A stretch of DNA of 64,000 nt from Primula veris. Its lineage: Eukaryota; Streptophyta; Magnoliopsida; Ericales; Primulaceae. Shown one piece after another: positions 23,610 through 34,063 of the stretch (its first letter is position 1; each line of letters opens with the position of its first letter). The translations under genes were made by a program, and so were the position numbers. Where the stretch lies: the NCBI GenBank assembly GCA_963682055.1, contig OY821745.1, forward strand, positions 3,479,501 through 3,543,500. The letters are read 5' to 3'. Under the pieces are notes generated by a model that was given only the letters and a program-made list of their open reading frames with translations, did no database searches and was not told the DNA's origin.

Positions 23610-24917
23610 AAATATGTATAGTATAATGAGGTTTTTAGGTGTGGGATGGAGAGATTTGGGAGAGATAGATGCGCCGCCTGTGCTCTCTCTCTCTCTAGGG
23701 TTATGATTAAAAAGGCTTTGTAAATGATAAGCCAATGAACAATAAACCCTCCTAATTTGTCTGATCTTCCAAAAGATCTACTATTGAAGATAATATCACG
23801 CCTTTTGTTAATCGATCGAATTCGTTTTCGAGCTGCTTGCTCAATCTGGACGCTCCCTATTTACCCTTGTAGAGACAAAGACCTGCCATGGGTTGTTGGT
23901 CATACATGGTGCACTACGAAAGGCCAAAAAAGAGTGAAGTTTACGGTTTTTGAACCATATCAGCTAACACATTATGCAGTCAACGAATTAACAATTCGAA
24001 ATAAGCGTACGTGTACGGGTGCTCAAATTCTTGCTTCCAAGTATGGTTGGTTATTTTTAGTTTTGAGAGGTTCAACACGTCACGTGCTAACTTTTGTCCT
24101 ATTTTCGCCTTTAACCCAAAAAACTATTGAACTCCCCGACCTGGTATGGGATGGGCAACACCATACGTGTGTAGGAACTTTTTCTTCAAACCCAATAACA
24201 TCCGACTGCGTTTTCTTTGTCGTTCTTACATATTTTGAATCCAGTAAAATATGTATGTATCGACCTGGCATGTGTGGTAAGTCTGAATGGACCACTTAAC
24301 GTTCATCTGAGGTTTATATTAGCAGTGTGGAATTCATCGGAGAATATTTTTGTTGTCTAACTTGTACAGGGAATCTCATTAGGTATCGTCTTGACTGTGA
24401 TTTGTCTACTTATTATATATTAAGACAACAACACACGTTACATCGCCCTGTCCACTCACCCCGACTTTTGCAAGCTGAAGTTGCACACCTTATTGACTAC
24501 AATGGAGATATACTAAAAGTAGCGTACACACATACAACATACAAAGAGCTGAGTTACGAAGTGTTTAGACTCAAAAATTTGTGTTCAAAGCCTTCGTGGG
24601 AACAATTAGATTTGTTTCCCGATTTGGCCATATTTTTTGACCACAGTACCTCATTTATTGTTCCGGCGACCGGGTCTAGAAATCATATGGCTAACAAGAT
24701 CTTTTACTATGATTACGATGGTAAGTGTAAAATTTACAGCTTTGAGGATAAAAGGACCCACATGTGGAAAGATGATAGACCGTACTATGGTTGGGGTTTC
24801 GAGAAAGAATCCAAACCCACATGGTTTCGACCTTCGCTACCACCCTGCTACCACCCTACAAAAAAGATTCAAGGAGATAATTGGGAAGGAAATTCTATCA
24901 ACTCTATGGATCTATAG

Positions 24918-25428
24918 TTATATTATTTTTTTGATGGATCTATAGTTATAACTTTCAAATACTTTTCATTTTATGAACTCTTATTTAGGGCTTGCTTGGA
25001 TATATCATATGAATGCAATTTAATTTTTTTTTCGGGTTTTGAAACATTTGTTGGTTTCAATTTTATGCTAATAACTATATTCTTCTTTGTCAACTATATA
25101 AGTTAATTGAATGTTTTTAGCAGTATTATAATTTAGTTAGCAATTTGAATATAGGAAAAGGAAGAAATGCGATTTAGTTTTTAAACATTGGTATTCTTCT
25201 AGACCACCCATCATCGTGTCGGATGCTTTGAAGGTTTTTGCTCGAGCTCGGATGGATTTAACGGTTTTTGTTCGAGCTCGGTTTCCTAGGGTTGATGAGA
25301 AACAAGGCTTGAGCTAAGACTTCTAGGCTCCACTAATCAATGACTGACTCTCTTTGAGTTTTCTTTAATTAAGGAAAAAAATATGCAACATTACCAAAAT
25401 TTCTTTGGGATACGAAAATTGCTGAACT
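24918..25428. other. 3' flank of the split F-box gene up to the Tat LTR
   Basis: It matches the reverse complement of about 47558-48024 up to about 25384, including a TTCTAGACCACC (SINE-like box A complement) at about 25198. From 25384 to 25428 the sequence instead resembles F-box flanking DNA seen at about 51365-51385 (GATACGAAAATTGC). It shows no gene. Confidence 0.6.
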
Positions 25429-26001
25429 TGATAAAACCATAACTTTTGGCGATCACGTTAGGCTTTTCAACAATATAATAATGGTAAATCAATCGGTAAA
25501 TAATGGATATTTCTTGATCTTTATTATTGGTCGGATTATTACACTTGTTCGGATTGTTACACTTGCTCGGATTGGTACTTTTTTATTACAATTGTGCTCG
25601 ATTTGACTGCATAATCTCTTATCTTGGTCGTTCTTCTTTCTCTTCGATATTCGGCTCTCTCGCTGTTCGGCTTGCTTCTTTTCAGGCTAAGCTTTGACTA
25701 GTTTCTCTCTTTTCTCAACTTCTCTCTATATTTTTTGGATAGATTTTTTGGTCCATTTCTAGGAGGGGTAGTTGGCTATTTATAAGCATCTATGCTTTCT
25801 AGGATGTTGACAAATGTCTCAATCTCAGGGGGTTTTTCAGACATGGGTCCCTAGTTAAGTGGGATTGGGCTTTTGATAGTAACTACATTATTCTCTTATA
25901 AAAGGCATGTGATGACCCATTTAAGCGTTGGATACCCATTTATAAAGTGGATTGATTATTACCCGAATAGAATATTCGGGTCTAATTTTTATGTTCTATC
26001 A
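25429..26001 (-). repeat. 3' LTR of the Tat element
   Basis: This 573-bp LTR is nearly identical to the copy at 40901-41473. The - strand contains a TATA-like CTTATAAATAGCC. It is related to the solo LTR at 61311-61870. Confidence 0.93.
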
Positions 26002-26244
26002 AGTGCTCCCTGACTTCCTCGGCGTGGTTTCCATGTCGAGGGAGTCATGCTCGGTCTGTCGAGGATATTACTTCGGTCTCGTCGTTCCCAATGCTTCGTT
26101 GAGAAACGTAATAGATTTATGACGGTTCCTTGGAGGGCCCATTTAAAGTTTCCTATCCTAATATCTTTCTTCGAGGAAAACTCCTATAAAGGGGAGTGCC
26201 CCCTCCATAATTAGGCATTTTATTACTATTTTGCTCGTGACGTA
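26002..26244. other. Tat element segment beside 3' LTR, with promoter-like sequence
   Basis: On the - strand, the bases next to the LTR (GAGGAAGTCAGGGAGCACT) are the candidate polypurine tract, which is only moderately purine-rich. On the + strand a CCTATAAAGGGGAG motif at about 26183 lies about 60 bases upstream of the small ORF at 26245. Confidence 0.45.
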
Positions 26245-26565
26245 ATGGCTTCCTCTGGTTCTACTGGTGAGAGCTCCTTTAATTATATTTCTTATTTAGA
26301 AACTGAGATCACGAAATCTCGTACCGTGAATAAGAAACTCGTGGCCAAGGTTTCAGACTACAAGAAAAGGTTGTCTGACATGGATTCTGCTCATCATGTG
26401 ACGATGGCCGATCGGGATTGGGCTTACGAGCGTATAAAGAGGCTCGAGGCTTATCTGGCTAAGCAGAAGGCAGCAAAAATGGCCTATAAGCTTGCCTTCA
26501 AGGAGTTGCATGCTCGGTCTAAACCGAGCTCGGATGACGAAGAAGAAGACTCTTCCTCGAAATAA
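26245..26565 (+). CDS. Small coiled-coil ORF in the Tat element, antisense to pol
   Basis: 106 codons, MASSGSTGES..., with a TATA-like CTATAAAG about 60 bp upstream and a poly(A)-signal-like AATAAAA about 70 bp downstream (26633). The protein is charged and predicted by eye to be coiled-coil (LETEITKSRTVNKKLVAKVS ... ERIKRLEAYL), with an acidic serine tail. It belongs to no family I recognise. It lies between the 3' LTR and the chromovirus remnant. It resembles in general character, not in sequence, the ORF at 29018-29311. Confidence 0.45.
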   Translation: MASSGSTGESSFNYISYLETEITKSRTVNKKLVAKVSDYKKRLSDMDSAHHVTMADRDWAYERIKRLEAYLAKQKAAKMAYKLAFKELHARSKPSSDDEEEDSSSK

Positions 26566-26785
26566 TTAGTCTTTTGTGATTTCTTTGTATCTGGTGTTAT
26601 CACCTAGTTGTAATCGAATCACGGAATAATCTTAATAAAACATATTTTACTTACGTTCCTGTCTGTTTATTTCTTTGATATCTTATTGGATGACTCCATT
26701 GGACTTGAATTGCTGTAGTTAACCATAAATGCTCTCGGGAAGTTCAAGAGGTTTGTCTTTCTTCGAGACGACCTTTGATCCACCC

Positions 26786-28919
26786 ACTTGTGAAGGTTTT
26801 ATGGCGTAGTCAAACAGTTGAGGAAGCAACTTGGGAAAGTGAGGATACAATGCGCAAGGAATACCCGCATCTATTCACTTGAGGTAACCTAATTTCAGGG
26901 ACGAAATTTCCTAAGCGGGGGAGAATTGTAACACACTCAAAATTCTATAATTAATATTAGATTAAAATAAGATATAGATTTTACTATATTTGGATTCCGA
27001 TTATAGTAAATATGAGTTTTTAAGTACTTTAGTTCAAATAGTTAGGAACACAGCAGACAAGCGGGATTGATCTACCATTTTGGATTCTATTTTCTCAAAA
27101 TTTGAGCTTATAATATAAATGGCAAGTCTAGACCTATGTTTTATCTTTCCAAATATATAAAATTAAAGTCATTTGGACTTGCATAAGAATATTTGTGGCT
27201 ATTCTAGTAACATGATATCAGAATATTCCAGAACAGTATATGTGTCACATTGTAAGGCAATTTATACCGACTTATGTTGTGAATTAGGAAATGTACAAAG
27301 CATGAAACTTGTAGATATTTCTCTTGTCGGTTCAGAAATATATCATATGCTCCATTTGGACACGTATTGAGTTCTCTGTGAATATTTTAGTGGACAGGTA
27401 TCCTGAAAATTCCAGAACAGCATATGTGTCATCTTGTAGGACAATTTAGACCGACTTTTGTTGCGAATTAGGAAATGTGCAAAACATGAAACTTGTATAT
27501 ATTTCTCTTTTCGGTTCAGACATATATCCCATGCTCCATTTGGACACGTATTGAGTTCTCTGTGAATATTTTAGTGGAAAGGTATCCTGAAAATTCCAGA
27601 ACAGCATATGTGTCATCTTGTAGGACAATTTAGACCGACTTTTGTTGCGAATTAGGAAATGTGCAAAACATGAAACTTGTAGATATTTATCTTATCGGTT
27701 AAGACATATATCATATGCTCCATTTGGACACATATCGAATTCTCTAGGAAGATTTTAGTGGACAGATGTCCTGAAAACAAAATTCAGCACATTTAATGCA
27801 CAAGACACATAGTCACTTTTCCAACACTATATATACCCCCTACACCCCCTCACACTTCATCATACTTCAACAACCTATAACCTTATATAGATATTACAAT
27901 ATTATATTAAGATTACAAAGTTTCTTTATACTAAAGTATTATAATCATAAGATATAAACACTATATATAGAAAGAGAAAGAGAAAGATTACTATATTTAG
28001 TGGGTAATAAAAGCGTAAGTCGGGGTGTGACGAAGGTCAAGAGACATAGCCAAGCTCAGTTAACGGTTAGAGGTGGGTTAGAAACCTTAAAGTTATTATA
28101 ATATTGCCTTAATATCCTTTTGCGTTACATTATCGAACTTGAGGTATGTTTTATTATTAAACCAATGTATATAACGATTCATATCTGAAACTTTGTGGAA
28201 TATGTTTTGCTTATTTGATATATCATGGTATGACATTTGCATTGATCCTCCCGGTTTGGGAGAGGTTTTGTCCACCCAGAATGGGGTGCGACTTGTCTAC
28301 CTAGAGTGGGGTATGACTTTTCTGCGACTATGTCCACCTGGAGTGGGGTGTGACGTGTCTACCTAGAGTGGGGTATGAACTTTTTCGCAATGTTTGGTCT
28401 GCCTAGAGTGGGGCATGATTTTTGGTACCACGTGTAATGGGATAGACCTTACACAACCAACTTGGGCTCAAGGACATGACACTTATGCATTATTAGAAGA
28501 ATAATTATGAACATGCATCATATTAATTATATATTTTTCTCGTTATTTGCCTAACCATCTTTTTTGCAGGAAGCTATATGCAGTTACGGTTCATGTTATA
28601 CTTTATTATAGTTTCTTTAAGTTAGTAGTCCTACTGAGTATTTTCAAGGAAATACTCATCCCGTTGCTTATATAATTTCATTTCAGATATCGGTAGTGAC
28701 GAAGCAAATCTAGCAAGGGTCGAGGAGCGGAGACATTAAGTTTTTTTTTTGACTTGTTTATGAAAGAAACACTTGTAAAATAATTTCCAAATAAAGTTTC
28801 CACTTTTATTATGAAGAATGAAGTATGTTTATTCATATCCAACTTTTATTATAATTCCCTCTTTCATTTAATTTAGAATAAAGTTTTGTTATCAAAAAAA
28901 AAAAAAGGTGTTCCTCACA
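26786..28919 (+). mobile_element. 3' remnant of a chromovirus-like Ty3/gypsy element nested in the Tat element
   Basis: At about 26790-26875 the + strand encodes a typical pol C-terminus (VEEATWESEDTMRKEYPHLF then stop). It is followed by GGGACGAAATTTCCTAAG and a purine-rich GGGGGAGAA. The LTR begins TGTAACACACTC at 26927 and appears to end TTCCTCACA at 28919 (about 1.99 kb). This layout (pol end, short spacer, polypurine tract, TGTAACAC LTR) is known from Tekay/Del-type chromoviruses. Nothing of the rest of pol, gag or the 5' LTR was found. The left break near 26700-26786 is not exact. Confidence 0.7.
27217..27780 (+). repeat. Three tandem copies of a ~182-bp unit in the LTR
   Basis: Copies start near 27222, 27411 and 27593, each with AATTCCAGAACAG(T/C)ATATGTG, then CATGAAACTTGTAGATATTT and CATATGCTCCATTTGGACAC. 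The second and third copies look closer to each other than to the first. A separate short repeat (ACCTAGAGTGGGGTATGAC-type, about 30-60 bp apart) lies at about 28275-28415. Confidence 0.85.
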
Positions 28920-28951
28920 GGTTGCGACTCTCAATACCAGCCCTCATCTAA

Positions 28952-29311
28952 TTGATCTATAAATACCTGCTTACAGCATGGTTTTATCCACAACCCTCAT
29001 CTTATAATTTCCTTAAGATGTCTGGTCCTTTCACCCAATCAGCATTAGCTTTGCAAGTGGAGGCTTTTGAAGCCTCCTATGGCCATGTACAAAGGCTGTT
29101 GCAGGATGCCGAGGAGGAATTGAAGGTGATGCGTTATCACCATACCGAGATGGTTCGGGAATTAACTTGGCTAAGATCCGAACTGGATTACTGCCGACGT
29201 GCTCGTCAGGCTCTAGTCGAAGAGAATGAGGTGTTGAGGGGGAATCCGACGCTTCGAGACAGGAATGTCTCTGCCGGGCCCTCTCATCGATACCGATCGA
29301 CTTCCCCCTAA
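28952..29311 (+). CDS. Second small coiled-coil ORF in the Tat element, antisense to pol
   Basis: The likely start is the ATG at 29018 (MSGPFTQSALALQ). It follows a TATA-like CTATAAATACC at about 28958, so the ATG at 28952 lies too close to the TATA motif. About 97 residues follow, mostly a leucine-containing coiled coil (VQRLLQDAEEELKVMRYHH, ARQALVEENEVLR) with a serine/arginine tail. The family is unknown. It lies just after the chromovirus remnant and before a long pyrimidine-rich tract. Confidence 0.4.
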   Translation: MIYKYLLTAWFYPQPSSYNFLKMSGPFTQSALALQVEAFEASYGHVQRLLQDAEEELKVMRYHHTEMVRELTWLRSELDYCRRARQALVEENEVLRGNPTLRDRNVSAGPSHRYRSTSP

Positions 29312-29950
29312 CCTTCCCTCTTCTTTTTTATTTTTTTTCTTCTGCTGCGTCTACTCTTCCTCATCCTTTTCTTTCTATACTCTTCCAGTCTCTCTTCTCT
29401 CTATCCTCCATTTTCTTCTTACTATCTTTTCCCAGGTCTTTCTTTTTCTTCTTTTTATTTCTCACTTTCCCTCATTTCTTCCTCTTCCTCTTGTTTTTAT
29501 GCTTTGTTCTCTCTATTTGTTTTTCTTTTTCCCTTTCTTTTTTGTTTGGTTTCTTTGACTTCCTTTTTATTTGTCAGTTTCCTTCATTTCTTCCTCCTCT
29601 GCTCTTTCTCTTTCTTTTTTCTTCATCTTCTTTTTTGCACCACTATGATGTAACAATCAACCCTGTGATCCTAAGGGTTTTGTGTTATGTCTAGGGTTTT
29701 TGTCATTTTTCTTTTCCTCTTCTTGCTTTTCACTTCTTTTTTATGTTCCTCTTCATTTTCTTCTTCTCCTTCCCCTCTTATCTTCCTCTTTGTTTTTATC
29801 ACACAATTTGCTGAAGAAAATATCTGTCTCTCTCTCTAAGGTATATTTTTCCCGCCAAAAACGAAAATCGTTCCGCCGCTCGAACTAGGGTTTCGTTGTA
29901 GTGTCGATAGACTTGCTGCTGTTCTCGCTTGCCTGCCCATAATAATAACG
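29312..29950 (+). promoter_or_regulatory. Pyrimidine-rich tract and telo-box region upstream of the antisense gene
   Basis: From about 29305 to 29850 the + strand is overwhelmingly C/T. It is followed by telo-box-like TAGGGTTT motifs (about 29692 and 29887) and a likely 5' UTR splice donor, CG|GTAAGTG, at 29950/29951. Pyrimidine patches and telo-boxes are common in plant housekeeping promoters. The ORFs of up to about 97 residues in this tract are low-complexity and not credible genes. Function as a promoter is inferred. Confidence 0.45.
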
Positions 29951-30171
29951 GTAAGTGTTTTTTCTTTATTTATCATGATTATTTTGTGGCGTTGGTATGT
30001 GGTCTAGGTTGTCTATATATGTCTGATGGTTCTTATGTATTGGATTTGTGTTGATTGAGATGGTAGTAAAACGTAGGGTGTCTGGTTAATTTGAGTTGGG
30101 GGGGAGGGGTGGCTCTCGTTGCTTGATGTGTTTTTGGTTAGTGTATTGATGGAATTTTGATGTTTGGATAG

Positions 30172-32435
30172 GAAATTCTGTCCCAAAGTGTGGCCCAAGT
30201 TGGCACATTTGTGGAAGAGGACTTTAAAAGGCGTGCCGGAATTCCGGACAACATACACATTAGGTTGCCTGTTTCGGACGAGGAGGTAATGGGATTTGTT
30301 CCTGTCGGAGAAGTTGCTTTACGTTTTTCGGCATTCTTTACTGGGGGTCTTCGGCTTCCTTTTACTAACTGGGTGGCTTCGTTCTTTGAGGCCGTCCAGA
30401 TTGCTCCGGCCCAACTGGCCCTAAATGGTTACCGTACTCTGAATGGTATCCAAAGGTTATCGGAGTTGTCCGGAATACCAATTGAACTGAAGGATGTGTT
30501 TGGTGTTTATAGTTTGAGTTTCGAGCGCCGCAGCTCGTATTTGAAGACAATGCGTGCCTTCTGTCGGCTTGTTATCGGTTTTCCGGACACCAACAAAGAT
30601 CGTAACCTTGGTGTTGTGATCGCGTCTGGGGAATGGGGTTGTGCAGGACACCAGATCCCTGGACCTGTGACCACGGCTCCTGCTACTCCAGACCTCGGCG
30701 CTCCCAACGTTGAGGCTCTGCTGGCTCTTTGGAAATGGTGGGGGCCTGGGCCTACCAAGGATCCGGCAAGCCGTACTGCTGACGTGCTGCTTGGTTACCC
30801 TGCGGGGCCAGTGACAAAGGGGAATCCTGCGCCCGAGATACCTACAGATCCCGAGGAGGAGTTCATAAAAGTTGTCAGGGCTCGAAGCGCTGCTAGGGGA
30901 GGGAAAAAGACCACTCGTTCTAAGCGCTGAGCGTCGGACCCCGCTGTGGGCACCCCGAAGAGGGCCAAAGGGGGTGAGACCTCAAGTAGTGTGGAGGTTG
31001 CCGAAGCTGGCCGGGGTGTGGAGGTGGTCGCTTCGACTAAAGGTGATACCACCGGGGAGGCTGCTGCGAACCTCGATGTAAGTGTTTGTTTTTGTGAATA
31101 TGTGCCTTTTGGCTTCGCTGTTCCCTGCTTTATACGTCGTCTTGTTTCAGTTTTTGACTTCTTCATTGGTTACCCTTGCTCTTGCCCGGTCCATGGGTAT
31201 TATTGTGTTTCAGGGGTCGATCGACGATGTATTCGGACACATGAACTTCTTGGTTAACATGGGAGAGGATACGATGACCTTGCCTGTCATCTCGCCTATC
31301 CCTACCGAGGATCCGATAGATCTGCCCGTTTGCTCACCCATCCGTACTGAGGAAGCGATCGAGCATAGGGCCCCTGAAATTGATCATTTGGAGAAGGACG
31401 TGGGGGTGGAAGCGGAGGCCGGCAAGGAGAATGCCGTGGATGTTGTGATGGGTGTCGAGGATGAGGCTCTCGACGGACCCGAGAAGGTGTTGGTGGACGG
31501 GGTTGCAATGACCCGTTACATTGATCGGTGTGGTGGTGAACTGTTGGAGCAACCCCGAGTCTTAAGAATGGGGTATACTGCTCTTAAGCCCCTCGTGGTC
31601 AAGGATGCAGAGAAGATAGCTGCTCTTCCTGCAATGTCGGTTATAGAGCGAGCCAGTACTGACGCGCTTCGGGTATGTTGCGTATATATTTTGTTATATA
31701 AGTCATGATGCTCTTATCTCGGCTGGTGTCTGATGTTTCTAAATACAGGTTTTCGTGGATATCGCGGTGTTAAAGGACCAGCTGTCAGCACTAGAGGCTG
31801 AGAACGAGAAGCTGATGGCCGAAAAGAAAGCCATGGTCGAGGATAAAGCTCAGCAAGTGCAGTTGGTCGCCGAGCTAGAGGCGGAGAAAGAGAAGCTGAC
31901 GGCCGAAAGCAAAATAACGGCCGAGGAGAAACAGCAGATGGCTAAGTTGACCTCTGATAATGAGAAGTTGATGGGGGACAACTTACGCCTGACTGAGGAA
32001 ATCGAGAAGTTGGGGGCCGAAAAAGAAGAGTGGGTCAAGAAGCACGACCTTTTGGAAGACGATAATTTGCTCCTGGCAGAGGATGTAGAGGCCGGAACAT
32101 CCAAGGTGGCGGCCCTGAAAGCGGCGCATGCAGAGGATAAGGAGAAGCTCGCAATGATGGCGAATTTCTCCGTTTACTGCGCCCATGTTCAGGCTCTAAG
32201 TTTTGCTAAGGTGCCGTTATCGGATCGGGCGTGGTCGGAGTTGGTTTATCCCTGTCCGCAAGGAGCACCTCCGAAACCGCAGGATTGGGCCAATCTTCGA
32301 GATGAGGAACTCCCACGGCTGCCAGGACATGCTACTTCGACGGCCCCCCGTCCCCATTTCGGGTCAGCTCCTACGACTCCTCAATCTGCTGCTGCTGTGA
32401 TCCCCCCACTCGTGTCCCCTCAGGTGGAGCCTTGA
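30172..32435 (+). pseudogene. Spliced antisense gene of the Tat element (putative gypsy-type transposon domain, coiled coil)
   Basis: Three coding exons fit GT-AG sites with phase 0 throughout: 30172-31077, 31214-31672 and 31749-32435 (about 683 codons). The N-terminal part (FFTGGLRLPFTNWVASFFEA, QLALNGYRTLNGIQRL) resembles the plant 'putative gypsy type transposon' domain (Pfam PF04195-like). The last exon encodes a long coiled coil (LEAENEKLMAEKKAMVEDKA and onward) and a proline-rich end. An in-frame TGA at 30928-30930 interrupts exon 1. An upstream non-coding exon ending at 29950, with an intron 29951-30171, is likely. No ATG is obvious near the exon start; the first in-frame one is at about 30289. 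Antisense extra genes are known in Tat elements, but their function is unknown. Confidence 0.65.
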
Positions 32436-32634
32436 CCATTTACTTGTAGTATTTTTCTCTGTATCTTAGCGTAAAGTCTTTTGGTACCCGAATTATGGGT
32501 CTCTTTTGTAACTAGAAAGATATTCTTTTGGGAAGTGATAATATAGGTGCTATGTTTTCTTTCTGTTGGGCTTTTCTTGTTAATTTCCCTGTTTGTGGGT
32601 CATCGTCTTTTGAAGGATGTAAAAACAACTTGTC

Positions 32635-33230
32635 AGGTACCCGCTAACCCCCGTGCCATGGTGGTCGGGACCTCGCCTAGTCGTAGCGAATGCGATGTTA
32701 TAAACGGTCTTAAAAAAGCTAACGCGTCCCTAACTTCTGAACTGGATTCTGCTCGTCGTGAAATCGATGGTCTGAATATTCATATTTCAAATTTGGCCAT
32801 TCGACTACGTGACTTGGGTGAGAAGTTCAGCAAGAAGACCGCCTATTATACGGCGAATAAGGGAAAGGCTAAAGAGCTTCTTGATGCGCTTCGACGCTCT
32901 CGTGATGAAGCCCGAGGCCGTGTGACGAGCCTGAACTTGGTGCTCGGGGCCGTTTTCGAGGACGCGGATCTGTTGTTATCCTTTGCCAAAGCGTATTGGG
33001 CCCGAAGTCGTGCATTAGAGGTGCTTGAACATGTAAAAGGAATGCGTGGTGTTGCCCGGGCAGAGCGCATGGGTGATGCTATGGCCGGGGTAACTGAGAC
33101 CACGGCTGCCTTGAATCGAGTGGATGCGGTCGTACAGGAACGTTTGGGGACTCAAATTGTCTCGTTGCGAGATATTCATTTTGCTGACGCTGTAGAGGCC
33201 TCTTCGTCTGTTGATGGGTTATCGGATTAA
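32635..33230 (+). CDS. Coiled-coil ORF of the Tat antisense region (second gene, first part)
   Basis: Open from a possible splice acceptor (TTGTCAG, 32629-32635) through to a TAA at 33228-33230. A credible ATG lies at 32659 (MVVGTSPSRSE). The product would be helical and charged (KKANASLTSELDSARREIDG, KAKELLDALRRSRDEARGR). No family was recognised. It follows the spliced antisense gene by about 200 bp and may be a further exon or a separate gene. Confidence 0.4.
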
Positions 33231-33369
33231 TGATGTAGCAGCTTGTTTTGGTCATTTTACTCGTAGCTTTTATAAAAAATCTTCGTTCTTCTACTTCCTT
33301 TTTTTTTTTTTTTTTTTTTATGCGTATGAATATTCATTTGTTCCCTTCTTCCCCATTTTTTTTTTATAG

Positions 33370-34017
33370 GCACATGCTACTACGTCGCACCAGGCTGGTT
33401 CTCCATGCCTAGTTAGTCCGGGACTAGGACCCACTGGGACTGCTCGGGACAATATTTCATCCGGTGCGGCTAGTGAAGTGCATGACAAATGGCCTTACAT
33501 CGTTTTAATGGGCAAAAACGTCGAATTGCTCGATCAGTGTGCCCGACTTAAGTCCAAGTTGAAAACCCAAGCGTCCTCTTTCCGAGAATATGTTCGTCAT
33601 GCCGAGCATGTTGTCAAGGTTCAGGAACGTCGTTTGGATCGATATTGGCGTGTAAAGGGAAAATACTTCGATAAACTAAAAGCGCTGGTAACTAAAGCCA
33701 ACATGTTGGTGAAGTATTTCCGTCTGTCCCGATCCAGGTACGATGCTTCAACGGCGATGACTGAAGCGCGTGCGCTTCCCTTCGACGACGCCCGCCGCAA
33801 AGCGGCCTCGGATGCTCATGAGATTGCTAAAGGAACCGAGTTCGCAGCGCGGCTTAAGACGCTGACTTGCGTTGGTGCTCATACGACCAATTTCGACGCA
33901 CTCATCTCTGAGGAATGGTTTGATGGCGATGAGACAGATGGGGACACGACGACGGATGACGAAGAGGTTGAGCTCGGTCAGTTACCGTCGTGTTCCTCCT
34001 GTAGTAGCAGTTCTTAA
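33370..34017 (+). CDS. Coiled-coil ORF of the Tat antisense region (second part)
   Basis: The frame is open from the acceptor-like TTTTATAG (about 33369) to TAA at 34015-34017. The first ATG gives 179 residues (MHDKWPYIVLMGKN...). The protein is basic and helical, then ends in an acidic and serine-rich tail (DETDGDTTTDDEEVELG). No recognised domain. A 38-base T-run follows at 34024-34061. It lies tail-to-tail with pol, whose stop is at 34883. Confidence 0.4.
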   Translation, partial: AHATTSHQAGSPCLVSPGLGPTGTARDNISSGAASEVHDKWPYIVLMGKNVELLDQCARLKSKLKTQASSFREYVRHAEHVVKVQERRLDRYWRVKGKYFDKLKALVTKANMLVKYFRLSRSRYDASTAMTEARALPFDDARRKAASDAHEIAKGTEFAARLKTLTCVGAHTTNFDALISEEWFDGDETDGDTTTDDEEVELGQLPSCSSCSSSS

Positions 34018-34021
34018 ATTG

Positions 34022-34023
<2 letters not shown>

Positions 34024-34061
<38 letters not shown>
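34024..34061. repeat. 38-base poly-T run
   Basis: An uninterrupted T homopolymer directly after the antisense coiled-coil ORF. Another T-run of about 20 lies at about 33299-33319. Length in the assembly may be unreliable. Confidence 0.85.

Positions 34062-34063
<2 letters not shown>

Larger units (their letters stand above)
16367..23737 (-). mobile_element. L1-type plant LINE inserted in an F-box gene
   Basis: This is a non-LTR retrotransposon on the - strand. The poly(A) end appears as the T-run from 16367. The element is bounded by a perfect 15-bp target duplication, AACAATAAACCCTCC, at 16352-16366 and 23738-23752. The partner gene at about 49192-49206 has this 15-mer only once (the empty site). 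It carries ORF1 (DUF4283 and a zinc knuckle), ORF2 (endonuclease, reverse transcriptase and RNase H) and a nested Cassandra element near its 5' end. Without Cassandra and its target duplication it is about 6.67 kb, apparently full length. The 3' UTR is about 16383-17095. Confidence 0.92.
16287..24917 (+). pseudogene. F-box/DUF295 gene split by a LINE and a nonsense codon
   Basis: This is the left-arm partner of the open gene at 48025-49269. The first 80 bases (16287-16366, from MFMIKKLIS) are followed by a 7371-bp LINE and then by the rest of the gene from 23753 to the stop at 24915-24917. The second part carries the F-box (LSDLPKDLLLKIISRLLL) and DUF295 features (KYGWLFLVLR, FSPLTQKTIELPDL, MANKIFYYDYDG). 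A TAA at 24297-24299 interrupts the frame, and the partner has CAA there (C to T). Other residue changes are more numerous than in the other F-box pair. The gene is certainly inactive. Confidence 0.9.
11925..25384. repeat. Left arm of large inverted duplication (F-box cluster)
   Basis: This segment is the reverse complement, with scattered differences, of about 47558-54318. The outer limit is near AAACAGCAAAC...GTTGTGATTTGTGAAAC (about 11925). The inner limit is near CTTTAATTAAGGAAAAAAAT (about 25384). After subtracting the 7.39-kb LINE insertion and its extra target copy, the arm is about 6.1 kb. The right arm is about 6.8 kb because it holds its own insertion (about 49560-50125). The arm carries two F-box/DUF295 copies in divergent orientation, both disrupted. 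Spot comparisons of non-coding parts look roughly 95% identical or better. Confidence 0.85.

Noticed and set aside
29265..29888. ORFs of 60-97 codons rich in serine, phenylalanine and leucine
   Set aside because: They follow from the pyrimidine-rich tract; no start or splice logic supports them.
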